A DNA stretch of 64,000 bases from Thermoguttaceae bacterium (GTDB taxonomy: Bacteria; Planctomycetota; Planctomycetia; Pirellulales; Thermoguttaceae), in assembly GCA_017447865.1 (NCBI GenBank), contig JAFSMO010000012.1, positions 1-64,000 of the forward strand, given 5' to 3'. The notes beneath the pieces are model-generated. The model was not told the origin of the DNA, did no database searches, and worked only from the letters and a program-made list of their open reading frames with translations. Shown piece after piece: positions 25,142 to 34,900 of this stretch (position 1 is the first letter of the stretch; each line of letters begins with the position of its first letter). Both the position numbers and the translations under genes were made by a program.

Positions 25142-26932
25142 ATGGCTGACTCTTCCAAAACCATGGCCGCTCTGGAACAGGCGGTTTCGGAAAAACTTCT
25201 CACGGAATCCGCGCTGGAAAATATTCGTCTCTGGCTTACCGCGCCGCAGTACGCGAAGTACGTCCCGACGATCGAAAAGCTCGTGGCGGACGGCGAGTGG
25301 AAAGCGCTGGACGACGCGTTCTGGACGGTCATTCCGTTTGGGACCGGCGGCCGCCGCGGCAAGATGTTCCCCGTGGGGACCAACGCGATCAACGACGTGA
25401 CGATCGGCGAAAGCGCGCAGGGCCTGGCGACGTACGTCCTCGATTTTCTGAAGTCCACCGGCGCCGCTCATCGGCCCTCCTGCGCCATCGCGTACGACAC
25501 GCGGCACCGCTCCCGCGATTTTGCGGAACTCTGCGCCGGGATCATGGTCGCCAACGGGTTCAAAGTCTGGTTCCTCGACGGCTACCGCAGCACGCCGGAA
25601 ATGAGCTTCATGGTCCGCTACAAGAAATGCGACTGCGGCATCATGGTCACCGCCAGCCACAATCCGCCGAGCGATAACGCGGTGAAAGTTTACTGGTCCA
25701 CCGGCGGCCAGGTCCTTCCGCCCCACGACGCGGCCATCATCGAAAACGTCATGACGCTGCGCGAGGTCAAAACCTCCGATTTTGCCCAGGCCCTTGCGGC
25801 AGGCGACGTGGAGTACTGCCAGGACGAAGTCGATAAAGCGTTCATCGACGCGGTGCTTGCCGTGAGCGTAGACGGTCCGCGCGACCTGAACGTCATTTAC
25901 TCCCCGCTCCACGGCGTGGGAACGAGCTGCGTTCTGCCGGCGCTGGCGGGCGCGGGCTTCCAAAACGTTCAGCTTTTCGGCCCTCACGCGGAACCGTCGG
26001 GCGATTTCCCGAACGTTCCGAATCACGTCTCCAACCCGGAAAATCCGGCCGTTTTCGATCTGATCATCGACGAGGCGAAACGTCAGGGGAATATTGACCT
26101 GATTCTCGCGACCGACCCCGACTCGGACCGCCTGGGCGTCGCGGCCCCGCTGACGCTCGATCCGGGCGCGGAGTGGAAGACGCTCACCGGGAACCAGATC
26201 GGCTCCCTCATGGCGGAGTACCTCCTCGCCGAGCTTCAAGCCGCTGGTAAACTCACGCCGGAGCATTACGTCGTGGAGACGCTCGTGACCACGCCGCTTC
26301 TGAAGAAGATCGCCGACTCGTACGGCATCCGCACGATCCGCGACCTGCTCGTCGGGTTCAAGTACATCGGCGGCGCGATCGAGGAAAACGACCCGGCCAA
26401 ATACGTGCTCGGGATGGAGGAGTCGTACGGCTTCCTCGTTGGGACGCACGCCCGTGACAAAGACGCGGCGGTCGCGGCGATGGTCTTCTGCGAGATGGCC
26501 GCCAAGGCGAAGACGGAGGGGAAAACCGTTCATCAGAAGCTCGACGAGATTTACGCCAGGTACGGGAAATTTGCCGAGAAAGCGTTTTCCGTCGCGATGC
26601 TCGGCTCGGACGGCATGGCCAAAATGAACGCCCTGATGGCCGGTTTCCAGAACGACCCGCCGAAGGCCCTGGCCGGGCTGGACGTGGTTTCGGCCGACGA
26701 TTACGAGCACGGCACGACGCTGAACGTTCAGACGGGCGAGCGCACGCCGCTGGCTGGCCCGAAGGGGAAACTCGTGATCCTTCATCTTTCGGCCGAGGGG
26801 AATTACGTCGCGGTGCGTCCGAGCGGCACGGAGCCGAAGGTGAAGTTTTATCTCTTTGCGAGTCTTCCGCCGGGGGTGGAGGGCGACGTGTTTGAGAGAT
26901 TGGACGCGCTGGAAGCGGCACTGAAAAAATAA
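25142..26932 (+). CDS. Phosphoglucomutase/phosphomannomutase family protein
   Basis: A 596-residue alpha-D-phosphohexomutase, interconverting hexose 1- and 6-phosphates (or a related phosphopentose). Conserved elements: TASHNPPSDNAVKVYW with the phosphorylated Ser (near residue 167), the metal-binding loop ATDPDSDRLGVA (near 325), the sugar loop GMEESYGFLVG (near 425) and the phosphate-binding RPSGTEPKVKFY (near 560). An N-terminal helical extension of about 60 residues puts it with the long PGM2-like/PgcA group rather than with the 450-residue ManB/GlmM group. Exact substrate is not determined. It has its own promoter and is followed by a 133-bp repeat element 31 bases after the stop. Confidence 0.93.
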   Translation: MADSSKTMAALEQAVSEKLLTESALENIRLWLTAPQYAKYVPTIEKLVADGEWKALDDAFWTVIPFGTGGRRGKMFPVGTNAINDVTIGESAQGLATYVLDFLKSTGAAHRPSCAIAYDTRHRSRDFAELCAGIMVANGFKVWFLDGYRSTPEMSFMVRYKKCDCGIMVTASHNPPSDNAVKVYWSTGGQVLPPHDAAIIENVMTLREVKTSDFAQALAAGDVEYCQDEVDKAFIDAVLAVSVDGPRDLNVIYSPLHGVGTSCVLPALAGAGFQNVQLFGPHAEPSGDFPNVPNHVSNPENPAVFDLIIDEAKRQGNIDLILATDPDSDRLGVAAPLTLDPGAEWKTLTGNQIGSLMAEYLLAELQAAGKLTPEHYVVETLVTTPLLKKIADSYGIRTIRDLLVGFKYIGGAIEENDPAKYVLGMEESYGFLVGTHARDKDAAVAAMVFCEMAAKAKTEGKTVHQKLDEIYARYGKFAEKAFSVAMLGSDGMAKMNALMAGFQNDPPKALAGLDVVSADDYEHGTTLNVQTGERTPLAGPKGKLVILHLSAEGNYVAVRPSGTEPKVKFYLFASLPPGVEGDVFERLDALEAALKK

Positions 26933-26963
26933 AAAAATAAACCCCCAAGTCATTTAAAAGCTC

Positions 26964-27096
26964 AAAAAGTTTTTGAAAGAGGGGGTCCCGGGGGAGGAAC
27001 AATTTTCAAAATGTTCCTCCCTCCGCGGCGGCTCCGTCTTTACGGGCGAGCCTTTTTTCTCCCGCAGGGTGAAAAAAGCGAGGGCGTTTACCCGAA
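26964..27096 (+). repeat. Stop-codon-proximal 133-bp element, copy 1
   Basis: Begins AAAAAGTTTTTGAAAGAGGG, has the palindrome GAGGAACAATTTTC-AAAATGTTCCTC, then GGGCGAG...CTCCCGC and ends GTTTACCCGAA. It begins 31 bases after the phosphohexomutase stop. See copies at 55161, 55320 and 12752. Confidence 0.85.
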
Positions 27097-27144
27097 AGCC
27101 CCCAGCCCGTTTAACCCTTCCTCAATTCCCACCTCCTGATTCCC

Positions 27145-28575
27145 ATGAAACCTTCCTTTTTTCTTTCGTTTGCTTTGCTTTTTCTCACCGTTCTGGCGCA
27201 GGCGCAGGACGTTCAGCACCTCACGTTCACCGATTCAGGCGAGGCGCTGATCAACCCGCAGATGGGCTGGACGATGCACTTTTACTCCAACGCGCCGGTC
27301 AATTACGGCTCGAAGCTGGAACCGTCCGATTCGCTCGAGTGGTTCGAGGGGTGCTCGACCGTGTACCTGCGCATTCCGTGGGCGTACATGGAGCCGGAGG
27401 AGGGGAAATTCAACTGGGCGATCCTCGACACGCCGGCACAGCGGTGGATCGCTGCCGGGAAAAAGGTCGCGCTGAGGCTCACCACGTCCGAAAGCTGGCT
27501 CGAGTACGCCACGCCCAAGTGGGTTTTCGACGCCGGGGCGAAAGGGATCCGCTTCTCGTGGGCGAAGCGCGGCCCGGACGAAAACGGCAATCTCGTGGAC
27601 CCGGTTTTTGACGATCCTGTTTACCTCGAAAAACTCGAAAACTTCCTCATGGCCGCCGGGAAGCGCTACGCGGGAAACCCGAATATCGCGTTCATCGACG
27701 TCGGGACCTTCGGCCTCTGGGGTGAGGGCCACACCGGGTTCAGCTCGCACCTGACGCCGGAAGAAACCGTCCGGGTCGTCAAGATCCACATCGACCTCCA
27801 CCTGAAGGCGTTTCCCGGGACGCTTCTGTGTATCAGTGACGACGTGGACGGCGCCGAGAACCAGTCGGGCAACTACCCCGCGACCGATTACGCCCGGTCG
27901 AAAGGCGTTTCCCTGCGCGACGACAGCATTCTGGTTCAGAACCCGCCAAGGTCGTGGTTCCACGCCGACATGGCGGACCGTTTCTGGCGTGAGCTTCCGG
28001 TCATCGTGGAGCACGAGCACTACGGCGGCTCCAAAACGAGAGGCGCGTGGGATTCCGACCTGCTCGAAAAGTCCGTCGAGGAGTATCACGCCGCCTACAT
28101 GTCGATCCACTGGTGGCCCCAGCAGGAGTGGGAAGAGTGCAAAGACGCGATCCGCCGCATTAACTTGCGCCTCGGCTACCGGATCCAGCTCCGCGAGATG
28201 GACCTCCCCAAAACGGTCGAGATCGGCAAGCCGTTCCGCGTGAAAAGCGTCTGGGCGAATGCCGGCGTGGCGCCGTGCTACCCCGGCGGGTTCATGGCCC
28301 TGACCCTGAAAGACGAGAAAGGCGGCATCGTCGCGGTCCTTTCCGACGAGACGCTCGACTTCCGCACGCTTGCGGTCGGCCCGAAGGAAGCGATCCCCGT
28401 GACGGCGCACGAGTCGGAATTCCGCGCGGGCTTTATTGCGCCGACGACCCGGCCGGGCACGTACGACGTTTACGTCTCGGTGGGCCAGCGCGACGGAACG
28501 CCGGTTTTGGCCCTTCCACTTCCCGGCGACGATGGTCAGCGCCGCTACAAAATCGGGCAGATGGAACTGAAATGA
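27145..28575 (+). CDS. Secreted DUF4832-type putative glycosidase
   Basis: A 476-residue exported protein with signal peptide MKPSFFLSFALLFLTVLAQA. The front two thirds resemble a GH42/beta-galactosidase-like TIM barrel: NPQMGWTMHFYSN, STVYLRIPWAYMEPEEGKFNW, VALRLTTSESWLEYATPKWV, NPNIAFIDVGTFGLWGEGH (a candidate Glu) and LPVIVEHEHYGG. The final 120 residues (YRIQLREMDLPKTVEIGKPF, WANAGVAPCYPGG) match the DUF4832 beta domain that usually follows such barrels. Substrate unknown. RBS is weak. It stands alone, with a 133-bp repeat element upstream. Confidence 0.78.
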   Translation: MKPSFFLSFALLFLTVLAQAQDVQHLTFTDSGEALINPQMGWTMHFYSNAPVNYGSKLEPSDSLEWFEGCSTVYLRIPWAYMEPEEGKFNWAILDTPAQRWIAAGKKVALRLTTSESWLEYATPKWVFDAGAKGIRFSWAKRGPDENGNLVDPVFDDPVYLEKLENFLMAAGKRYAGNPNIAFIDVGTFGLWGEGHTGFSSHLTPEETVRVVKIHIDLHLKAFPGTLLCISDDVDGAENQSGNYPATDYARSKGVSLRDDSILVQNPPRSWFHADMADRFWRELPVIVEHEHYGGSKTRGAWDSDLLEKSVEEYHAAYMSIHWWPQQEWEECKDAIRRINLRLGYRIQLREMDLPKTVEIGKPFRVKSVWANAGVAPCYPGGFMALTLKDEKGGIVAVLSDETLDFRTLAVGPKEAIPVTAHESEFRAGFIAPTTRPGTYDVYVSVGQRDGTPVLALPLPGDDGQRRYKIGQMELK

Positions 28576-28617
28576 ACGCGGAAAAGGGGGCGGGGACAAA
28601 AATATTCCCACCCCCTA

Positions 28618-28647
28618 TTGACAGAATTTTTATTTCTGGTATATTAT
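28618..28647 (+). promoter_or_regulatory. tRNA-Thr promoter
   Basis: Exact -35 TTGACA at 28618-28623 with TATTAT at 28642-28647 (18-bp spacer; TATATT at 28640-28645 would give 16). The tRNA begins 15 bases later. Confidence 0.8.
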
Positions 28648-28662
28648 AGGCCATAATCAACC

Positions 28663-28735
28663 GCCACTGTAGCTCAATAGGCAGAGCACAGCTTTCGTAA
28701 AGCTGGGGTTAAGGGTTCGATTCCCCTCAGTGGCT
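28663..28735 (+). tRNA. tRNA-Thr(CGT)
   Basis: A 73-nt cloverleaf: acceptor GCCACTG pairs with CAGTGGC, anticodon stem CAGCT/AGCTG encloses loop TTCGTAA with anticodon CGT, and the T arm is GGGTTCGATTCCC-like. Discriminator is T and no CCA is encoded. A T run follows immediately (28735-28740). Confidence 0.95.
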
Positions 28736-28839
28736 TTTTTCGTAAATTAAATCGTAATTGAATTCATGGCAAGGGGATGTTCTATGTTGGAGCAGGCCCC
28801 TCTTTGAGTTTAGGGACTTGTTAAGGAGGAGAAAGTCGC

Positions 28840-30150
28840 ATGGCTTTGGGACAGGATTTCGATTTGAAACAGATGGTTCTGTTGAACTGTTCGTTTGGAC
28901 CGCAGGAAATCGCGCGCATCAACCGCTGCATTTCCTCCAAATACGCGAATTTCCGCATTTTCCATGAAGCGGTCAATGAGCTTGAATCTCACGAGGACGA
29001 ACAGAGTCCGGCCGGTATGGTCCGCCTGGGCGTTTGCCTCTACCTGCTCGGCAAGTACCGCCGCAGCCTCACCGTTCTTCAGCATGGCGACGGCGGCGCG
29101 CTCGCTCATTTCTACATGGCCAAAGACCAGTTTGCTCTGAAAAACTACGACGAAGCTGAAAAAGAATACGCGCTGGCCCGCACGGCCGGATATTCCGCGG
29201 ACGACTGCGCTCTGGGGATCGTCGAAGCCCGCCGTTCTGCCGGCAAAGTTCAGGAAGCCCTGAATCTCCTCAACGAGCTGAGCGGCTCGGTCCAGCAAAC
29301 TGCTGAATATTTGTACCAGCGTGGAATCACCGCGATGGTCAGCGGCGGCACCAGCGACGAAGTCGGCAACTGGTTCTCCCGTGCGGTCGATACGGACCCG
29401 ATGCACCCGGGCGCGCTTTTCGGCCTGGCGATGGAAAACGACCGCCGCGGAAATGACGACGAAGCGCTGGAACTTTACAAACGCGCAGCGGCCCAGTTCC
29501 CGTCCCACGTCGGCTCTTTGATCAACCTCGGCATCATGTACGAGGACCGCGGTGAAAACGATCTGGCGGTCCAGTGCTACGAACGCATTCTGGATGCTTA
29601 CCCGGAAAACGAGTACGCCCGTCTGTACCTCAAAGACGCGCAGGCGTCGAGTCAGACCCAGGAAGACGTCGTTCCGCATAATCCGACGCAGCAGATCCTC
29701 CGCACGCGGGTCGCCGACTTCGAACTTTCGGCTCGTGCCCGCAACTGCCTGCAGCAGATGGGAGTTCAGACGCTCAACGATCTTTGCAGTTACACCGAGG
29801 CGGAGCTTCTTTCGAGCAAGAACTTCGGCGAAACGAGTCTGGAAGAAATCAAACAGATGCTTGCGTCCCGTGGTCTCCAGCTGGGGCAGACGAGCGCCAA
29901 GACCCCGATTCAGGATTTTCCGGAAGTGGACAGTTCGATCGACCGGGAAATTCTCGACAAACCGATCGCCTCGATGGGATTTTCGGTTCGTGCGCGTAAG
30001 TGCATGAGCCGCAGCGGGATCACGACGCTGGGTGATCTGATTCGCAAAACGGCCGACGAGCTTCTTCAGTACAAGAACTTCGGCGTGACGAGTCTGGCGG
30101 AAGTCCGCGACAAACTCGAGACCTACGGCCTTCGTCTGCATGGCGAATGA
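28840..30150 (+). CDS. TPR protein with two RNA polymerase alpha-CTD-like domains
   Basis: A 436-residue soluble protein. Residues about 1-275 are helical TPR-type repeats (for example MHPGALFGLAMENDRRGNDD and SLINLGIMYEDRGENDLAVQ). Residues about 285-345 (FELSARARNCLQQMGVQTLN to LEEIKQMLASRGLQLG) and 370-436 (FSVRARKCMSRSGITTLGDL to AEVRDKLETYGLRLHGE) each match the C-terminal DNA/activator-binding domain of RNA polymerase alpha, keeping the Arg and Asn of the VRSANCL motif and the Asn-Gly of NLG. No alpha N-terminal domain is present. A likely role is in transcription, through UP-element DNA or sigma/activator contacts, but this is inference. Strong RBS (AAGGAGGAG). It follows tRNA-Thr and precedes tgt. 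Confidence 0.88.
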   Translation: MALGQDFDLKQMVLLNCSFGPQEIARINRCISSKYANFRIFHEAVNELESHEDEQSPAGMVRLGVCLYLLGKYRRSLTVLQHGDGGALAHFYMAKDQFALKNYDEAEKEYALARTAGYSADDCALGIVEARRSAGKVQEALNLLNELSGSVQQTAEYLYQRGITAMVSGGTSDEVGNWFSRAVDTDPMHPGALFGLAMENDRRGNDDEALELYKRAAAQFPSHVGSLINLGIMYEDRGENDLAVQCYERILDAYPENEYARLYLKDAQASSQTQEDVVPHNPTQQILRTRVADFELSARARNCLQQMGVQTLNDLCSYTEAELLSSKNFGETSLEEIKQMLASRGLQLGQTSAKTPIQDFPEVDSSIDREILDKPIASMGFSVRARKCMSRSGITTLGDLIRKTADELLQYKNFGVTSLAEVRDKLETYGLRLHGE

Positions 30151-30223
30151 TCACCCGGGACCGTTTCCCATCAACCCTTTGAAAATCGCGTAAATCCACG
30201 TTCCCCTTGCAAGCAGAGAATTA

Positions 30224-31339
30224 ATGAAAGTCAAGTTCGAACTCCAAAATCTCGATTCGACGACCAAAGCCCGGGCCGGGATTTTGCACACTCCGCATGG
30301 GGACGTGCCTACGCCGATCTTCATGGCGGTCGGGACGGCTGGCTCGGTCAAGGGGATCGAATTGCGGCTTCTGGAAGAAACGGGCGTCCGGATCATTCTG
30401 GGGAACACGTACCACCTCGCGCTGCGTCCGGGAGAGGGACTCATCAAGCAGCTCGGCGGTCTGCATAAATTCACCGGCTGGCGCGGCCCGATGCTGACGG
30501 ACAGTGGTGGTTTTCAGGTCTTTTCGCTGGCTCAAAGGACCAAAATCACTGAGGAAGGCGCGAGATTCCAGTCCCACATCGACGGGCGCCGGATGATGTT
30601 CAGCCCGGAACGGTCGATCGAGATCCAGGAAGCGCTGGGCAGCGACATCGCGATGTGCATGGACCACGTGCTCGGCCTTCCGAACACGGACAAAAAGATC
30701 TATGACGCGATGAGCCGCACCGTCCGCTGGGCCCAACGCTGCAAGGAATTCGCCTCGCGGGAGGACCAGTCCCTCTTCGGAATCGTCCAGGGCGGCCTGA
30801 ACCGGGACTTCCGTCTTGAGTGCGTCGAGCGTCTGACGGCGATGGATTTTGAGGGCTACGCGGTTGGCGGATTAAGCGTCGGTGAGCCGCCGGAGATGAT
30901 GTACGCGACCATGGACTACACGGTCGAGGCGCTTCCGCAGGACAAACCCCGCTACCTGATGGGGGTCGGTACTCCGGCCGATCTTCTGGAAGGGATCGAG
31001 CGCGGGATCGACATGTTCGACTGCGTGATGCCGACGCGCAACGGGCGCAATGCGATGGCGTTCACGGCCCACGGCAGAATGCGGCTTCGGAATTTTAAGT
31101 ACTTTGACGACGAGCGGCCTCTTGAGGAGGACTGCCCGTGCCCGGCCTGCAAACGGAGCAGGGCGTATTTGCGTCACCTTTTCATTGCGCGGGAGATACT
31201 TGGTCCCATCCTGCTTTCGATCCACAATATTACGTACTACGAGCGCCTTATTGCGCAGGCCCGCGCGGCGATTTTGGCCAACCGGTTCGAAGCGTTCAAG
31301 CGCGAGTGCTACGAAGGATGGGCGGAAGAGAATGAATAA
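30224..31339 (+). CDS. tgt: tRNA-guanine (queuine) transglycosylase
   Basis: Exchanges guanine-34 of Asp/Asn/His/Tyr tRNAs for the queuosine precursor preQ1. The 371-residue protein has the substrate loop [12 protein letters not shown] (catalytic-site Asp), [14 protein letters not shown], the nucleophile region [17 protein letters not shown], and the zinc site C-P-C-x-x-C followed by His about 26 residues later ([13 protein letters not shown]...SIHN). Length is normal. It precedes yajC-secDF, a classic bacterial order. The stop codon (31337-31339) lies inside a heptamer repeat arm. Confidence 0.97.
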   Translation: MKVKFELQNLDSTTKARAGILHTPHGDVPTPIFMAVGTAGSVKGIELRLLEETGVRIILGNTYHLALRPGEGLIKQLGGLHKFTGWRGPMLTDSGGFQVFSLAQRTKITEEGARFQSHIDGRRMMFSPERSIEIQEALGSDIAMCMDHVLGLPNTDKKIYDAMSRTVRWAQRCKEFASREDQSLFGIVQGGLNRDFRLECVERLTAMDFEGYAVGGLSVGEPPEMMYATMDYTVEALPQDKPRYLMGVGTPADLLEGIERGIDMFDCVMPTRNGRNAMAFTAHGRMRLRNFKYFDDERPLEEDCPCPACKRSRAYLRHLFIAREILGPILLSIHNITYYERLIAQARAAILANRFEAFKRECYEGWAEENE

Positions 31340-31446
31340 TGAATAACGAATAACGAATAATGAAAGGCGGTAATGGAGGCCGAAGGCCGGAATTCCGCGT
31401 AAGGAAGATTTTCTCATTATTCGTTATTCGTTATTCATTATTCATT
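31331..31446. repeat. Heptamer-arm hairpin element (GAATAAY arms, perfect 33-bp stem)
   Basis: Left arm 31331-31363 and right arm 31414-31446 are perfect 33-nt inverted repeats built from GAATAAT/GAATAAC units. The 50-nt loop holds AAGGCGGTAATGGAG, the stem GGCC-gaa-GGCC and GGAATTCCGCG. The tgt stop codon lies within the left arm. Confidence 0.92.
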
Positions 31447-31501
31447 TTGAAATATTTTCCCAATTTTTCCACAAAAACCGCAAAAAACCCCCTAGTCCCC
31501 C

Positions 31502-31530
31502 TTGATGATTTTTCAATTTCGTTTTATTAT
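31502..31530 (+). promoter_or_regulatory. Probable promoter of yajC-secDF
   Basis: TTGATG (31502-31507), 17-bp spacer, TATTAT (31525-31530); yajC begins 51 bases later. The position after the hairpin element suggests transcription independent of tgt. Confidence 0.6.
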
Positions 31531-31581
31531 ATGATATTTAATAAAGAGTTTTTTCTTGAACCATAGACAAACAGGAAGAAA

Positions 31582-31947
31582 ATGATGAACACGATGCTTT
31601 TGTTGGCTCAGGTCAGTGATGCGGCTGGGGCGGGTACACCGTCGGCGCAGAATCCGTTAATGCAGATGATTCTCTGGCTGGTCATCATTTTTGGTTTTAT
31701 GTGGTTCTTCATGATCCTTCCCCAGCAGAGGGAGCGCCGCCAGCGCCAGCAGATGTGGGATTCCATCAAGGTTTACGACAAAATCGTGACCGCCGGCGGC
31801 ATCCACGGCGTCGTGACGCAGATCAATAAGGACGAAGGAACTCTGATCCTGCGCATCGACGAAAGCAACAACACAAAAATCAAACTCGAGATCAGCTGCG
31901 TCGCGATCGTTGAATCGGCGGACAGCGATAAGAAAGACGATAAATAA
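31582..31947 (+). CDS. yajC: Preprotein translocase subunit YajC
   Basis: A 121-residue membrane protein of the Sec holotranslocon accessory complex SecDF-YajC. A single transmembrane segment (MQMILWLVIIFGFMWFFMILPQQ) is followed by the conserved QQRERRQRQQMWDSIKVYDKIVTAGGIHGVV, and a soluble tail ends in a charged DSDKKDDK. Translation may begin at 31582 or 31585; AGGAAG lies upstream. secDF follows 42 bases later on the same strand. Confidence 0.94.
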   Translation: MMNTMLLLAQVSDAAGAGTPSAQNPLMQMILWLVIIFGFMWFFMILPQQRERRQRQQMWDSIKVYDKIVTAGGIHGVVTQINKDEGTLILRIDESNNTKIKLEISCVAIVESADSDKKDDK

Positions 31948-31989
31948 ACTGATAATTTAAAATAGTTCGTTTCAAAAAAGGATTTACGA

Positions 31990-34900
31990 ATGATCGGATT
32001 GTTGATTTTCATTATTCTGGTTGTGATTCCGTTTGGTCTCGCGGCTTTTTTCTCAAGATCGTGGAACATGCCAAACCATTTCTGGCGTTTTGGCTGGTCC
32101 CTGTTTTCGCTCGCTCTTGGTCTCCTGGTTCTGGTCAGCAGCTACCTCAATAACTGGGAAAACGTGAAGAAGGGTATCGACCTCGCCGGTGGTACGATCC
32201 TTCACTACCAGATCATGGAAACGACCAACGTCGATTCCAACGAGCTGGCCTCCGCTTTGAAAAAGCGTATCGACCCGGACGGCATGGCCAACGTGACCAT
32301 TCGTACGCTGGGCGTCAAGAAAGACCAGATCGAAATGATCGTTCCGAACACGGACGAATCCCAGGTCGACATGCTGAAGCAGAAGATCGGGAAGATCGGC
32401 TCGCTCGAGTTCCGCATCACGGCCAACACTGCCGACAACCAGGACGTCATCACGCTGGCTGAAGGCAACGAGGACGAGAAAATCTACCTCACCAACGACA
32501 AAACGAAGCCGGATGCCTGGTGGGTCCCGGTTCAGGTCGGAAACGAAGATAACTTCGTGAGAGAAGACCTCTCCGACGTTGGCAAAACCACCCGTTACAT
32601 CACCCGCTGGGTGAAGAGCAACCGCGGCTCGAATGGTCAGATCATCGACCCGAAGAAACCGGCCATCGAAGTCCTCGTCGTCAACGATATGTTCGACGTG
32701 GAAGGGAAGTACCTCTCCAACGCTTCGAGCGGGATCGAGAATAACGGTCAGCCGATCGTGCAGTTCTCCTTCAACGCGGACGGCGCCCGTCGTATGGGCC
32801 ACCTGACCGGCGAAAACTGCCCAGTCAAAGATCCGGGTTCTCCGGATGGCCGCCGCACCCGTCAGCTTGGAATCATCCTCGACGGCTGCATCGTCAGCGC
32901 GCCGAGCATTCAGTCCCGCATCTCTGACAATGGTCAGATCACGGGCATTAAGACCCGTGAGGAAGTGGACCTTCTGGTGGACGTGCTGAAAGCCGGTCGT
33001 TTGCCGGCCACTTTGAGCCCGGAACCGATCAGCGAAATGACGACCGGAGCCCAGCTCGGTGCCGATACGATCCAGCGTGCGCAGTACGCGATGTTCTTCT
33101 CCATTTTGATCGTCATGGGGATCATGCTTTACTACTACCGGTTCTCCGGCGTGGTTGCGGTGATTTCCCTCCTCCTGCTCGTTTTGCTCACGTTCACCTT
33201 CATGGTGTTGTTCAACGCGGCCTTTACGCTGCCTGGTCTTGCCGGTTTCGTGTTGACGATCGGTATGGTGGTGGACGCCAACATTCTGATTTACGAGCGT
33301 ATGCGTGAAGAAACCGACGAAGGAAACAGCGTGGCGATCGCCGTCCGTAACGGTTTCAGCAAAGCCCTCACGGCCATTATTGACTCCAACATCACGACCG
33401 CCCTGGTCGGTGTGATCCTGTTCATGATCGGTACGGAAGAGATTCGCGGTTTCGCCATCATCCTTCTGTTCGGTATCGCGATTTCCATGTTCAGTATCAT
33501 TTACGTCGGCCGTGGGATCTTCGATGCCGCCATCAAACTTGGCATTCTGAAGAAGATCAACATGCGCCGCATTTTCAAAAAGACCTCCATTCCTTTCATG
33601 AAGTACGGCAAGAAAACCCTTACGTTTGGCGCCATCTGCATGATCGCGTGCGTCCTGCTCGTCGTGGCTCGTACGCACGGAGTCGCGGGCGCGTCCTCGC
33701 TGCTCGACATTGACTTCCTCGGCGGTATGAACGTTCAGGTCCTCTTCACCGAGGCGCAGGAAGGCGAAGACGCCATTCGCGCGGACCTCCGCAAGCAGGA
33801 CGAACAGTTCTCCGACGTCGTGGTCACGGACGTTACGCTCAAGACCGACGAAGCTCAGGGCTTGCTGAAGAGACGTTACAACATCATCACGCCGATGCCG
33901 AAACAGGAGGCCGTCGAGGGTGAAAGCGATGAAAACGAAACGACCCGCGCGATTGCCGAATTCAAGGATGCTCTTAATAACGCATTCCCGGGCAAAATCG
34001 CCACGCGTCAGATCGAGTTTGAAATTCTGACCCCGGCCGCTGAACCCGCTGCGGAAACCCCGGCTCCGTTGGAAACCACCCCGGCAGAAACCGCTCCGGC
34101 TGCTGAACCCGCTCCGGCGGAAGCCCCGGTCGCTGAACCTGCTCCGGCAGAAGCCCCGGCTGCTGAACCCGCTCCGGCGGAAGCTCCGGCTGCTGAACCC
34201 GCTCCGGCGGAAGCCCCGGCCGCTGAACCTGCTCCGGCAGAAGCCCCGGCTGCAGAAGCCGCTCCGGCTGAAGCTCCGGCTGCTGACGCTGCTCCGGCAG
34301 AAGCCCCGGCTGCTGAACCCGCTCCGGCGGAAGCCCCGGCTGCTGAACCCGCTCCGGCGGAAGCCCCGGCTGCTGACGCTGCTCCGGCTGAAAACGCTAC
34401 GACCTACTTCACCAGCCCGATGCACGAGATGCTGGTCCTGAACCTTCTGGCTCAGGCGGAAGCCGCTGCTGAAGAGAACGCGGTGAACTACGAATCGATC
34501 CCGGCTGACATGATTACCGTGAAAGTCACGTTCCCGGCGGAAAAGCATAATTTCGACTACATGAAGAGCTTCGTGGAAGACCAGCTGAACAAGCAGGGCC
34601 TCGGCCACACGGCCTTCAAAGTCACCAATGTGGACAAAACGGTCATGGTTTCTGCGGAAGAAGCCATCGAACGTGATGTCTGGCTCGTTCACGTCCAGAT
34701 GAGCGCTGAGGATGCCCAGAAGTTCTTCGCCACGATGAAGGAGTCGATCGACAAAGAACTCCTCTTCCCGGCGGCGAGCACGGTCGGAAGCGCGGTCGCG
34801 AGCAACATGTGCTGGCAGGGCGCGGTCTCCATGATCGTGAGCCTCATCGGAATCATCGTTTACATTTGGTTCCGGTTCAAGAAGCTGAGCTTCGGTATCG

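Noticed and set aside
34060..34392. Inserted mobile or recombinational repeat in secDF
   Set aside because: The repeats stay in frame with SecF and diverge at third positions, as expected for a protein low-complexity segment.
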